From positions 1 through 41,454 of the forward strand of contig JAFVEE010000088.1 of NCBI GenBank assembly GCA_017478085.1: a stretch of 41,454 nucleotides of DNA, written 5' to 3'. Below are positions 24,117 through 31,427 of this stretch, piece by piece. Made by a program: the position numbers and the translations under genes. Below the pieces are notes generated by a model. It did not search any database, was not told where the DNA came from, and saw only the letters and a program-made list of their open reading frames with translations. Source of the DNA: Prevotella sp. (lineage in GTDB: Bacteria > Bacteroidota > Bacteroidia > Bacteroidales > Bacteroidaceae). How positions within the stretch are numbered: the first letter of the stretch is position 1; every line of letters starts with the position of its first letter.

Positions 24117-25963
24117 AGGACTACGGACTTGAGGGCAGACAGTTTGTGATAGGTGGTGTGGCCGTGTTCATCGTCGTGGTCTACATCATTCGCCTGTTCA
24201 CCCTGCAGATTACGAGCGACGACTACAAGAAGAGTGCCGACTCGAACGCTTTCCTGAAGAAGGTCGAGTTCCCTTCGCGCGGCGTCATTCGCGACCGCAA
24301 CGGCCAGCTGCTCGTCTACAACCAGCCGGCCTACGACATTATGGTGGTTATGAACGAGGCCAGCAACCGGCTCGACACGGCCGAGTTCTGCCAGACGCTG
24401 GGCATCACCCGCGAGGAGTTCGACCAGCGCATGAACACGATCAAGGACCGGTCGAAGAACCCCGGCTACTCGCGCTTCACCCAGCAAATCTTTATGAACC
24501 AGCTCAGCGACAAGGACTTCTCCGTGTTTCAGGAGAAGATGTACCGCTTCCCCGGCTTCTACGTGCAGCGCCGCACCATTCGCCAGTACCAGTACACCTA
24601 CGCTGCCCACGTGCTGGGCGATATAGCCGAGGTGTCGCCTGCCGACATCGAGGCCGATGACTACTACCAGCCGGGCGACTATATTGGCAAGCTGGGCGTG
24701 GAGCGCAGCTACGAGCGGCAGCTGCGCGGCGAGAAGGGCGTGCAGATCCTGCTGCGCGATGCCCATGGCCGCATCAAGGGCAGCTATAAGAACGGCGAGC
24801 TGGACCGCCGCCCCGTGCCGGGAAAGAACCTGACGCTGGGCATCGACTACAAGCTGCAGGCCCTGGGCGAGCGGCTGATGGAGGGCAAGATTGGTGCCAT
24901 CGTGGCCATCGAGCCGAAGACAGGCGAGGTGCTGGCTATGGTCTCGTCGCCCACCTACGACCCCCGTATGATGGTGGGCCGCAAGCGTGCCAAGAGCCAT
25001 CAGGAGCTGAGCCGCGACTCCTGGAAGCCGCTCTACAACCGTAGTATTATGGGCCTTTATCCGCCGGGCTCCACGTTCAAGACCTCGCAGGGTCTCACCT
25101 TCCTTACCGAAGGCATCATCACCCCGCAGACGGCCTACCCCTGCTACCACGGCTTCGTGTTCAAGGGCCTGCGCGTGGGTTGTCACGGTCATGGCTCGCC
25201 CCTGCCGCTGGTGCCCGCGCTCAGCACGTCGTGCAATGGCTACTTCTGCTGGGGTCTCTACCACATGATCGGCAACAAGGCCAAGTATGGCTCGGTGCAG
25301 AACGCCATGAACACCTGGCGCGACTATATGGTATCGATGGGCTTCGGCTATAAGCTGGGCGTCGACCTGCCGGGCGAGAAGCGTGGCCTCATACCCAATG
25401 CCCAGTTCTACGACAAGGCCTACAAGGGCTCGTGGAACGGGCTTACCATCATATCCATCTCCATTGGCCAGGGCGAGGTGCTGCTCACCCCCCTGCAGAT
25501 AGCCAATCTGGGGGCCACCATTGCCAACCGTGGCTACTACCTTACCCCCCACGTGGTGAAGAAGGTCGAAGGCGAGCCGCTCGACACCACCTTCACCCAG
25601 AAGCACTACACCATGGCCAGCCGCGAGGCCTATGAGTATGTGGTGAAGGGCATGCGCTCTTCGGCCCTTGGAGGCACCTGTAAGGCGCTGGCACACTACG
25701 ACTTCGTGCCCTGCGGCAAGACGGGTACGGCCCAGAACAAGGGTCACGACCACTCGGTGTTCATGGGCTTTGCCCCGATGGACGAGCCGCAGATTGCCAT
25801 TGCCGTCTATGTGGAGAATGGCGGCTGGGGTGCTACCTACGGCGTGCCCATTGGCGGCCTGATGATGGAGCAGTTTATTAACGGAAGCCTGTCGGAAGCC
25901 TCCGAGCGGAAGGCCACCGAGATTCAAAACAAGCGTATTTCGTATGGATCAGACGACAGATAG
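24113..25963 (+). CDS. mrdA: Penicillin-binding protein 2 (elongation transpeptidase)
   Basis: Class B PBP that cross-links peptidoglycan during elongation together with RodA. The 616 residues comprise one N-terminal membrane helix (FVIGGVAVFIVVVYIIRLF), a dimerisation/pedestal domain (SRGVIRDRNGQLLVYNQPAY), and the transpeptidase domain with SxxK at Ser320 (PPGSTFK), SxN at 373-375 (STSCNGYF) and KTG at 536-538 (CGKTGTAQN). All catalytic motifs are intact. Translation starts at GTG, overlapping the mreD stop (GTGA). The end overlaps the rodA start by 20 bases. Confidence 0.97.
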   Translation: MKDYGLEGRQFVIGGVAVFIVVVYIIRLFTLQITSDDYKKSADSNAFLKKVEFPSRGVIRDRNGQLLVYNQPAYDIMVVMNEASNRLDTAEFCQTLGITREEFDQRMNTIKDRSKNPGYSRFTQQIFMNQLSDKDFSVFQEKMYRFPGFYVQRRTIRQYQYTYAAHVLGDIAEVSPADIEADDYYQPGDYIGKLGVERSYERQLRGEKGVQILLRDAHGRIKGSYKNGELDRRPVPGKNLTLGIDYKLQALGERLMEGKIGAIVAIEPKTGEVLAMVSSPTYDPRMMVGRKRAKSHQELSRDSWKPLYNRSIMGLYPPGSTFKTSQGLTFLTEGIITPQTAYPCYHGFVFKGLRVGCHGHGSPLPLVPALSTSCNGYFCWGLYHMIGNKAKYGSVQNAMNTWRDYMVSMGFGYKLGVDLPGEKRGLIPNAQFYDKAYKGSWNGLTIISISIGQGEVLLTPLQIANLGATIANRGYYLTPHVVKKVEGEPLDTTFTQKHYTMASREAYEYVVKGMRSSALGGTCKALAHYDFVPCGKTGTAQNKGHDHSVFMGFAPMDEPQIAIAVYVENGGWGATYGVPIGGLMMEQFINGSLSEASERKATEIQNKRISYGSDDR

Positions 25964-27416
25964 GAAAGGAAAGGGCGTGCTGCGCTCGCTCGACTGGTGG
26001 ACCATCATCATCTACGTGGCCCTGCTCACGTTCGGATGGCTTAGCGTGTGCGGTGCCAGCTATACTTACGGCGATACCGACCTGTTCTCGCTGAGCACGC
26101 GTTCGGGCATGCAGATTGTGTGGATAGGCACCTCGCTGCTGCTGGGCCTGGTGCTCCTGCTGCTCGACGACCGCTTCTACGACACGTTTGCCTACGTGCT
26201 CTTCGGCTTGTTGCTCCTGCTGCTGTTTGCCACCATCTTCAATCCGCATAGCATCAAGGGCTCCCGGTCCTGGCTGGTGCTGGGCCCGCTACGCCTGCAG
26301 CCAGCCGAGTTTGCCAAGTTTGCCACGGCACTGGCGCTGGCGAAGTTTATGAGTAAGTATGGCTATGATCTTCATAACTGGAAGGACTTCCTCATCACGC
26401 TGGCCATCATCTTCACTCCGATGCTCTTCATCGTCTTGCAGCGCGAAACGGGTTCGGCATTGGTCTACCTGTGCTTCTTCCTGGTGCTCTATCGCGAGGG
26501 TATGACGGGGTCGGTGCTCTTCACGGGCGTGGCTATGGTCATCTATTTTGTGGTGGGCATACGCTATGCTGATGTGATGGTCATGCACACGCCCACGTCG
26601 GTGGGCAAGTTTGCCGTGTTGCTGCTCATCCAGATTTTCTCCGGGGCCATGGTGTGGGTGTTCTGCAAGCAGCGTGGCGAGGCGTTGCGCATCCTGGGCA
26701 TCTGTCTGGGCGTCACGGCGGCGCTGATGGCTTTCTCGCTTTATGTCATTCCCTTCGATGTGGTCTGGGTGCAGCTCATCCTGTCGGCCCTGCTGGTGGG
26801 CTATCTCTTGTATCAGGGACTGGGCACGCGCATCAGGAGCTATTACTGGATAGCCTTGTTCTCTTTGGGCTCTTTGGTCTTCTTCAATACAGCCGACTAT
26901 GCCCTGAACCATGTGCTTGAGAAGCACCAGCGCACGCGTATCAACGTGCTCTTAGGACTGGAGGAAGACCTGCGCGGGGCTGGCTACAATGTGAATCAGA
27001 GTAAGATTGCCATTGGCTCGGGTGGCCTGGAGGGAAAGGGCTTCCTCAATGGCACGCAGACCAAGCTGAAGTACGTGCCTGAGCAGGATACTGACTTCAT
27101 CTTCTGCACCGTGGGCGAGGAGGAAGGCTTCGTGGGGGCAGCTACGGTGCTGCTGCTGTTCCTGGCGTTGATCTTGCGGCTCATCCACTTGGCTGAGCGT
27201 CAGCCGTTCCGCTTCGGGCGGGTCTATGGCTATTGTGTGCTTTCGGTGTTTCTGTTCCACGTGTTCATCAACGTGGGCATGGTGCTGGGGCTTACGCCCG
27301 TCATTGGCATTCCGCTGCCCTTCTTCAGCTATGGCGGCTCGTCTTTGTGGGGCTTCACCTTCCTGCTCTTCATTTTCCTTCGCATCGATGCCGGTCGCAA
27401 CCTGGCCCGGTCATGA
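25944..27416 (+). CDS. rodA: Peptidoglycan glycosyltransferase RodA
   Basis: SEDS-family membrane enzyme that polymerises lipid II and partners with PBP2. The 490 residues include about ten membrane spans; conserved elements are GSRSWLVLGPLRLQPAEFAK, the QRETGSALV segment, EQDTDFIFCTVGEEEGFVG with the family acidic residues, and PVIGIPLPFFSYGGSS near the end. It is longer than E. coli RodA (370 residues), with an extended middle region that is usual for Bacteroidota. It is the last gene of the mre operon and is convergent with gldH, nine bases away. Confidence 0.96.
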   Translation: MDQTTDRKGKGVLRSLDWWTIIIYVALLTFGWLSVCGASYTYGDTDLFSLSTRSGMQIVWIGTSLLLGLVLLLLDDRFYDTFAYVLFGLLLLLLFATIFNPHSIKGSRSWLVLGPLRLQPAEFAKFATALALAKFMSKYGYDLHNWKDFLITLAIIFTPMLFIVLQRETGSALVYLCFFLVLYREGMTGSVLFTGVAMVIYFVVGIRYADVMVMHTPTSVGKFAVLLLIQIFSGAMVWVFCKQRGEALRILGICLGVTAALMAFSLYVIPFDVVWVQLILSALLVGYLLYQGLGTRIRSYYWIALFSLGSLVFFNTADYALNHVLEKHQRTRINVLLGLEEDLRGAGYNVNQSKIAIGSGGLEGKGFLNGTQTKLKYVPEQDTDFIFCTVGEEEGFVGAATVLLLFLALILRLIHLAERQPFRFGRVYGYCVLSVFLFHVFINVGMVLGLTPVIGIPLPFFSYGGSSLWGFTFLLFIFLRIDAGRNLARS

Positions 27417-27425
27417 TGCCGCCGG

Positions 27426-27908
27426 TTAGTCTTCGCTAAGTCTCTTGAGCGTCACGCCAATGTCGCTGATGCCGGGCAGCATTTCGCGTTTCATGTTGTG
27501 GCGGATGTTTACGAGGAGCGTATCGTCGGCCTGTAGTTGCAGGTTGGCCAGGTGGAAGTTGTACTGGTAGTAGCTCATTCCCTCGCCCTGAATAGTGCCG
27601 TCGTGGTCAATCAGGCTGGTATGAAGCGTGTCGCTTCGCATCAGCCTCTTCTGCGTGGTGTGTTGCTCTACGATGAGCGTCAGCCCCATGAAGGGATAGG
27701 CGCTGTTGATGCGCAGCCCCACTTCCTCGCGGTAGAGCCCGTCGGTGCGGACGGGGAAGATGCTGAACTTCAGCGTGTCGTTCTTCTCCCAGCCGTTGAT
27801 GGGGGTGTGCTCGTAGTGGCTGTATATGGTCTTACGGTTGCAGCCGACCATCGTCAGTGCAACCGTAAGAGCTATCATTATCAGGGCTGATTTATTGTTT
27901 GGGTTCAT
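27426..27908 (-). CDS. gldH: GldH-type lipoprotein
   Basis: A 160-residue lipoprotein; the lipobox TMVGC places the acylated cysteine at residue 23. The body (YSHYEHTPINGWEKNDTLKF, then NSAYPFMGLTLIVEQ and MLPGISDIGVTLKR) matches the GldH family, first linked to gliding in flavobacteria but also conserved in non-gliding Bacteroidales, where its role is unclear. The start overlaps the end of the PSP1/RicT gene by 17 bases, so it is the distal gene of the metF-holB-ricT-gldH cluster. Confidence 0.85.
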   Translation of the reverse strand: MNPNNKSALIMIALTVALTMVGCNRKTIYSHYEHTPINGWEKNDTLKFSIFPVRTDGLYREEVGLRINSAYPFMGLTLIVEQHTTQKRLMRSDTLHTSLIDHDGTIQGEGMSYYQYNFHLANLQLQADDTLLVNIRHNMKREMLPGISDIGVTLKRLSED

Positions 27909-29157
27909 TGCCTTTTGGCTCTTGGGGCTTTTTTTTCTTGGGCTTCTTCTGGGAGGCAGGCTGGCCGTCCTGGGCTGGCTGCTGCTCCCTGGGTTCCTTC
28001 TGCTCCTTTGGCTCCTTGGGGGCTTTGGCCTGTTTCTCGCCGTTGTCGGCAGGGCGCTGAGGCTTCTTCTTCTTTTTCTTCTTAGCCTTGTCGAAGCGAT
28101 GAATGTCGCCGTCGGCCAGCAGGTCCACAGGGCCTTTGGGCTCCTTCTGCTCCCCGTCGGCCTGCAGGCTCTCGGGCTTCTCGCCTCGGCGGTTCATCTC
28201 GATTACCTCCTTGGCGCGCTCGGCGGTGATGGTCTCAAGGTTGGCGGCCATACGCTTGTCGGTGCTGTAGGTCACCAGTCCGGCCAGGATGTCCTTCTTG
28301 AACATGAAGTAGTCGGCATCCAGTGTCTGCAGGATCACCTCGTGGCTGGGCAACTGCCGTCCGGCCTCTATATAGTCGTCAACCTCGTAGTTCAGACAGC
28401 ACTTCAGCTTGGCGCACATACCGGCCAGCTTCTGCGGGTTCAGCGAGATGTCCTGGTAGCGGGCGGCACCCGTCGACACGCTCACGAAGTTCTTCATCCA
28501 CGTGGCGCAGCACAGCTCGCGGCCGCAGGGCCCCGTGCCGCCTATGCGACCAGCCTCCTGGCGGGCACCTATCTGCTTCATCTCGATGCGCACGTGGAAG
28601 GCGGCGGCCAGGTCCTTGATGAGCTGGCGGAAGTCCACGCGCTCGTCGGCAATGTAGTAGAAGATAGCCTTCTGCCCGTCGCCCTGGTACTCCACATCGC
28701 CAATCTTCATTTTCAGACCCAGGCCCTTGGCAATCTCGCGGCTCTCGATCATCGTCTCGTGCTCGCGGGCCTTTGCCTCGCGGTATTTGTCCATATCTAC
28801 CTGACGGGCAAGGCGATAGATGCGCTTGATGTCGTCGGCACTCTTCAGGTTGGCCTTCTTCAGTTGCATCGTCACCAACCGACCCGTCAGCGTCACCACG
28901 CCGATGTCGTGGCCCGGACTGGCCTCCACGGCCACGATGTCGCCCTTCTTCAGCGGCAGACGGTTCACGTTGTGGTAGTAGCCCTTGCGGGTGTGCTTGA
29001 ACTGCACCTCCACCAGGTCGGTTGTGTCGGCGTTGCCCGGCACGTCAGCCAGCCAGTCGTAGGTGTTCAGCTGCCGGTCTTGCCGGCCAATGGCTTGGTG
29101 GCACAGGCCACGGTCGCAGCCGGTTCGTATTTCAAGGTCTTTTCTTTGCTCTGTCAT
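27892..29157 (-). CDS. PSP1/RicT-domain protein with lysine-rich tail
   Basis: A 421-residue protein whose core (about residues 60-300) matches the PSP1 C-terminal domain of RicT (YaaT), which in Bacillus joins RicA and RicF in an iron-sulfur complex affecting RNA processing. Conserved cysteines are visible in GTGPCGRELCCATWM and MCAKLKCCLNYE and could bind a cluster. The last 100 residues are a low-complexity Lys/Pro/Glu/Gln tail (KKKKKKKPQR, KEPKEQKEPREQQ) of the kind seen on Bacteroidota members. The ATG at 29157 is chosen because the frame further upstream enters a 9-bp repeat array and then the holB gene. The array forms the region immediately before the start codon. It overlaps gldH by 17 bases. 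Confidence 0.88.
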   Translation of the reverse strand: MTEQRKDLEIRTGCDRGLCHQAIGRQDRQLNTYDWLADVPGNADTTDLVEVQFKHTRKGYYHNVNRLPLKKGDIVAVEASPGHDIGVVTLTGRLVTMQLKKANLKSADDIKRIYRLARQVDMDKYREAKAREHETMIESREIAKGLGLKMKIGDVEYQGDGQKAIFYYIADERVDFRQLIKDLAAAFHVRIEMKQIGARQEAGRIGGTGPCGRELCCATWMKNFVSVSTGAARYQDISLNPQKLAGMCAKLKCCLNYEVDDYIEAGRQLPSHEVILQTLDADYFMFKKDILAGLVTYSTDKRMAANLETITAERAKEVIEMNRRGEKPESLQADGEQKEPKGPVDLLADGDIHRFDKAKKKKKKKPQRPADNGEKQAKAPKEPKEQKEPREQQPAQDGQPASQKKPKKKKPQEPKGNEPKQ

Positions 29158-29164
29158 ATTGTTT

Positions 29165-29227
29165 ATTGGTCTTATTGGTCTTATTGGCCCTATGGGTCCT
29201 ATGAGTCCTATAGGCCTTGTTGGCCCT
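29165..29227 (-). repeat. Seven tandem 9-bp units between holB and the RicT gene
   Basis: Plus-strand units: ATTGGTCTT twice, ATTGGCCCT, ATGGGTCCT, ATGAGTCCT, ATAGGCCTT, GTTGGCCCT. The holB stop codon (29226-29228) lies in the last unit, and the first unit ends eight bases from the RicT start, so the array is the whole intercistronic region and would form the ribosome-entry leader of the downstream gene. Confidence 0.88.
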
Positions 29228-30326
29228 ATTTTTGTATCAGTAGCACGATCATTTGTAGTGCAAAGTCGAAGAACACGATCTTCGAGTTGGCGTTCTGCCC
29301 AATATCGCGGATGGCCTTGTTGGTCAGGTCGTAGATGGGCAGAATGTTGGCCTCGTTGACGAAGCGGGCGAAGTTGCGGGCGAAGTCCTCTTCCTTCTGC
29401 GTCATATACACCAGGTCGCTGTTGTGGAAGTTGTAGATGAAGTTCTCGCGCAGCATACGGAGGAAGAACATCAGGAAGCGGCGCTGCTTCTCGCGGCCAA
29501 AAGCGGCCATCGTGTCGCTCCACTTGCGCAGGTCTCTCACCTTGCGCTGGTAGGCCAGGCGCATCAGCATAATGAAGAGGTCCAGGAACTGCTCGTTCTC
29601 CGAGCCCACCTGCAGCTCTTCCAGTGCCTTCAGCCACGAGCCGTTGGCCAGGCGGGCTATGCGGTGGGCCTGCTCCTCGCTGATGCCGCGACGGCTCACG
29701 AGGGCCTGCTCGATGGCTTCGTTGCTAATCTTCTTCACATCAATGCGCTGCACGCGGCTGCGGATGGTCTCCAAGAGCTTGTCGGGTTCCTCGCATACCA
29801 TCAGGAACACCGTCTGCTGTGGCGGCTCCTCGATGAGCTTCAGCAGCTTGTTGGCACAGGCTATGTTCATGCGTTCTGGCAGCCAGATGACGCTTACCTT
29901 ATAGCCGCCCTGGCTCGACTTGAGACTGAGCTTGCGCACCAGGGCGTCGCTCTCGCCGGCGGTGATGATGGCCTGCTGGTTCTCGGCCCCGATGGCGTTC
30001 ATCCATTCGTCCATGCCGAAGTAGGGGCTCTGCATCAGCAGCTCGTGCCATTCCCGGGCGAAGTCATCGCTCGTCGGCATATGGTCGCTGCCCATCGACG
30101 GCAGCTTGATGGTGGGGTAGGTGAAGTGCAGGTCGGGATGCTCCAGCTTCTTCACCATGGCGTTGTCCTCGCCTAAGAGATAGGAAGCAAAGGCCACGGC
30201 CAGTGCCTTCTTGCCTACGCCCGTAGGGCCGCACAGCATGATGGCGTGTGGCAGACGGTCTTCCTTGACCATCTGCACCAGGCGCTCACGCACCTCTTCC
30301 TGACCTATGACCTCACTGAATGTCAC
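29226..30326 (-). CDS. holB: DNA polymerase III delta' subunit
   Basis: Clamp-loader AAA+ subunit. The 366 residues start MTFSEVIGQEEVRERLV (from a GTG codon), then HAIMLCGPTGVGKKALA with a Walker A at 33-40, SVIWLPERMNIACANKLLKL, the EEPPQQTVFLMVCEEPDKLL region preceding the sensor 1 segment, and SRVQRIDVKKIS. These are standard delta' features. No ATG lies at a reasonable position, so the GTG is accepted. The stop codon falls in the 9-bp repeat array downstream. It follows metF by 25 bases that contain a short AT-rich repeat. Confidence 0.93.
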   Translation of the reverse strand: MTFSEVIGQEEVRERLVQMVKEDRLPHAIMLCGPTGVGKKALAVAFASYLLGEDNAMVKKLEHPDLHFTYPTIKLPSMGSDHMPTSDDFAREWHELLMQSPYFGMDEWMNAIGAENQQAIITAGESDALVRKLSLKSSQGGYKVSVIWLPERMNIACANKLLKLIEEPPQQTVFLMVCEEPDKLLETIRSRVQRIDVKKISNEAIEQALVSRRGISEEQAHRIARLANGSWLKALEELQVGSENEQFLDLFIMLMRLAYQRKVRDLRKWSDTMAAFGREKQRRFLMFFLRMLRENFIYNFHNSDLVYMTQKEEDFARNFARFVNEANILPIYDLTNKAIRDIGQNANSKIVFFDFALQMIVLLIQK

Positions 30327-30330
30327 AACT

Positions 30331-30361
30331 CTAAATTCTTAAATCTAAATTCTAAATTCTC
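30331..30361 (-). repeat. AT-rich tandem repeat at the metF/holB junction
   Basis: TCTAAATTCT-type units (CTAAATTCT, TAAATCTAAATTCTAAATTCT) in tandem. The metF stop codon (TAG, 30352-30354 on the minus strand) is part of the repeat. Confidence 0.65.
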
Positions 30362-31311
30362 AACTCCTTCACAATTTCCACCACCGAATCCACGGCTCCC
30401 ATGGTGTAGAAGTGAATGTCGCAGATGCCGTGTTCGTACAGCTCGCGACACTGCTCCGTGGTCCACTCCACGCCCAGCCGCTGGGCATCCTCGTCGGTCT
30501 TGCACTTCACGATTTCGCGGGCCAGCGCCTCAGGAATATCGCAGTGGAACGTCTTCGGCACCACCGTCAGCTGGCTCAGCTTGGCCAGCGGCTTGATGCC
30601 GGGTATGATGGGAATGGTGATGCCCATCGCCCGTGCCTTCTCCACAAACTCGAAGTATTTCTGGTTGTCGAAGAACAGCTGCGTCACGGCATACTGCGCC
30701 CCCAGCTCCTGCTTCTGGCGCAGGTACTCCATATCGCGCTCCAGGTTGGGGGCCTCCTCGTGCTTCTCGGGATAGCAGGCCACACCGATGTCGAACTTCG
30801 GCCCGGGGCTCTTGATGGGCGTGCCGTCGGCGAAGAAACCCTCGTTGAACCGTTGCACCTGCTTGATGAGCTCGGTGGTGTGGGCATGGCCGCCCGGCGT
30901 GGGCACGAATGTGCGGTCGTCCTTGGCCTTGTCGCCGCGCAGCAGCAGCAGGTCGGTGATGCCCAGGAACTGCAGGTCGAGCAGCTCGTACTCGATGTCT
31001 TCCACCGTGCAGCCGCTGCAGATGACGTGTGGCTGCACCGTGACGCCGAACCGCTGCTGGATGGCAGCCGCCACTGCGATGGTGCCCGGACGGCGGCGCA
31101 CGCGCTGTCGCTCGAACCGCCCGTCGCCCACCTCTTTATATACATACTCGCTATGGTGCGTCGTGATGTTGATAAAGGCGGGCTCCAGCTCGCACAGTTT
31201 CTCTATGTCCTGGAACAGCTTTCCGGTGCCCGTCCCCTTCAGCGGGGGCAGCACTTCAAACGAGAACTGCCGTTCCTTCGCATCGCTGTTGATGATGTTT
31301 GCTACTGCCAT
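30352..31311 (-). CDS. metF: 5,10-methylenetetrahydrofolate reductase
   Basis: FAD-dependent reduction of methylene-THF to methyl-THF, feeding methionine synthesis. The 319 residues show the MetF barrel signatures: FSFEVLPPLKGTG at the N terminus, FINITTHHSEY, HVICSGCTVEDIEYELLDLQ, ITDLLLLRGDKAKD, AQYAVTQLFFDNQKYFEFV and IPIIPGIKPL. The start at 31311 is supported by a -7 promoter element (31330-31337) lying between it and the upstream in-frame ATG at 31362, which itself sits inside a terminator hairpin. The last codons and stop are read from an AT-rich repeat. Confidence 0.96.
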   Translation of the reverse strand: MAVANIINSDAKERQFSFEVLPPLKGTGTGKLFQDIEKLCELEPAFINITTHHSEYVYKEVGDGRFERQRVRRRPGTIAVAAAIQQRFGVTVQPHVICSGCTVEDIEYELLDLQFLGITDLLLLRGDKAKDDRTFVPTPGGHAHTTELIKQVQRFNEGFFADGTPIKSPGPKFDIGVACYPEKHEEAPNLERDMEYLRQKQELGAQYAVTQLFFDNQKYFEFVEKARAMGITIPIIPGIKPLAKLSQLTVVPKTFHCDIPEALAREIVKCKTDEDAQRLGVEWTTEQCRELYEHGICDIHFYTMGAVDSVVEIVKELRI

Positions 31312-31329
31312 ATTTTGCTCTTTAGGGCG

Positions 31330-31337
31330 CAAAATTA
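31330..31337 (-). promoter_or_regulatory. -7 promoter element of metF
   Basis: TAATTTTG on the minus strand, 19 bases before the metF ATG, directly after the terminator of the upstream GH51 gene. No matching TTTG at the expected distance. Confidence 0.5.
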
Positions 31338-31340
31338 CGA

Positions 31341-31377
31341 AAAAAAAACGGCATTCCTGCAAGAATACCGTTTTTTT
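31341..31377. terminator. Bidirectional intrinsic terminator between GH51 and metF
   Basis: Stem CGGcATTC (31349-31356) with GAATaCCG (31363-31370), one mismatch, 6-base loop, flanked by A8 on one side and T7 on the other, so a U-run follows in either direction. It ends the GH51 transcript just ahead of the metF promoter. Confidence 0.8.
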
Positions 31378-31427
31378 GTTTTATTTCACGTCAAAAACCG
31401 TGTAAAACCGTAGTATAGACCCGCTAC

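Noticed and set aside
29158-29637. N-terminal extension of the RicT protein through the 9-bp array
   Set aside because: The frame is open only because it runs through the array and antisense-like GC-rich holB sequence in another frame. The ATG at 29157 gives the normal RicT start.
31312-31362. Upstream start for metF
   Set aside because: That ATG lies inside the terminator hairpin and upstream of the metF promoter element. The ATG at 31311 gives the usual MetF N terminus.
31311-31427. SAM riboswitch ahead of metF
   Set aside because: Only about 20 bases separate the promoter element from the start codon, and the rest is a terminator hairpin, leaving no room for an aptamer.
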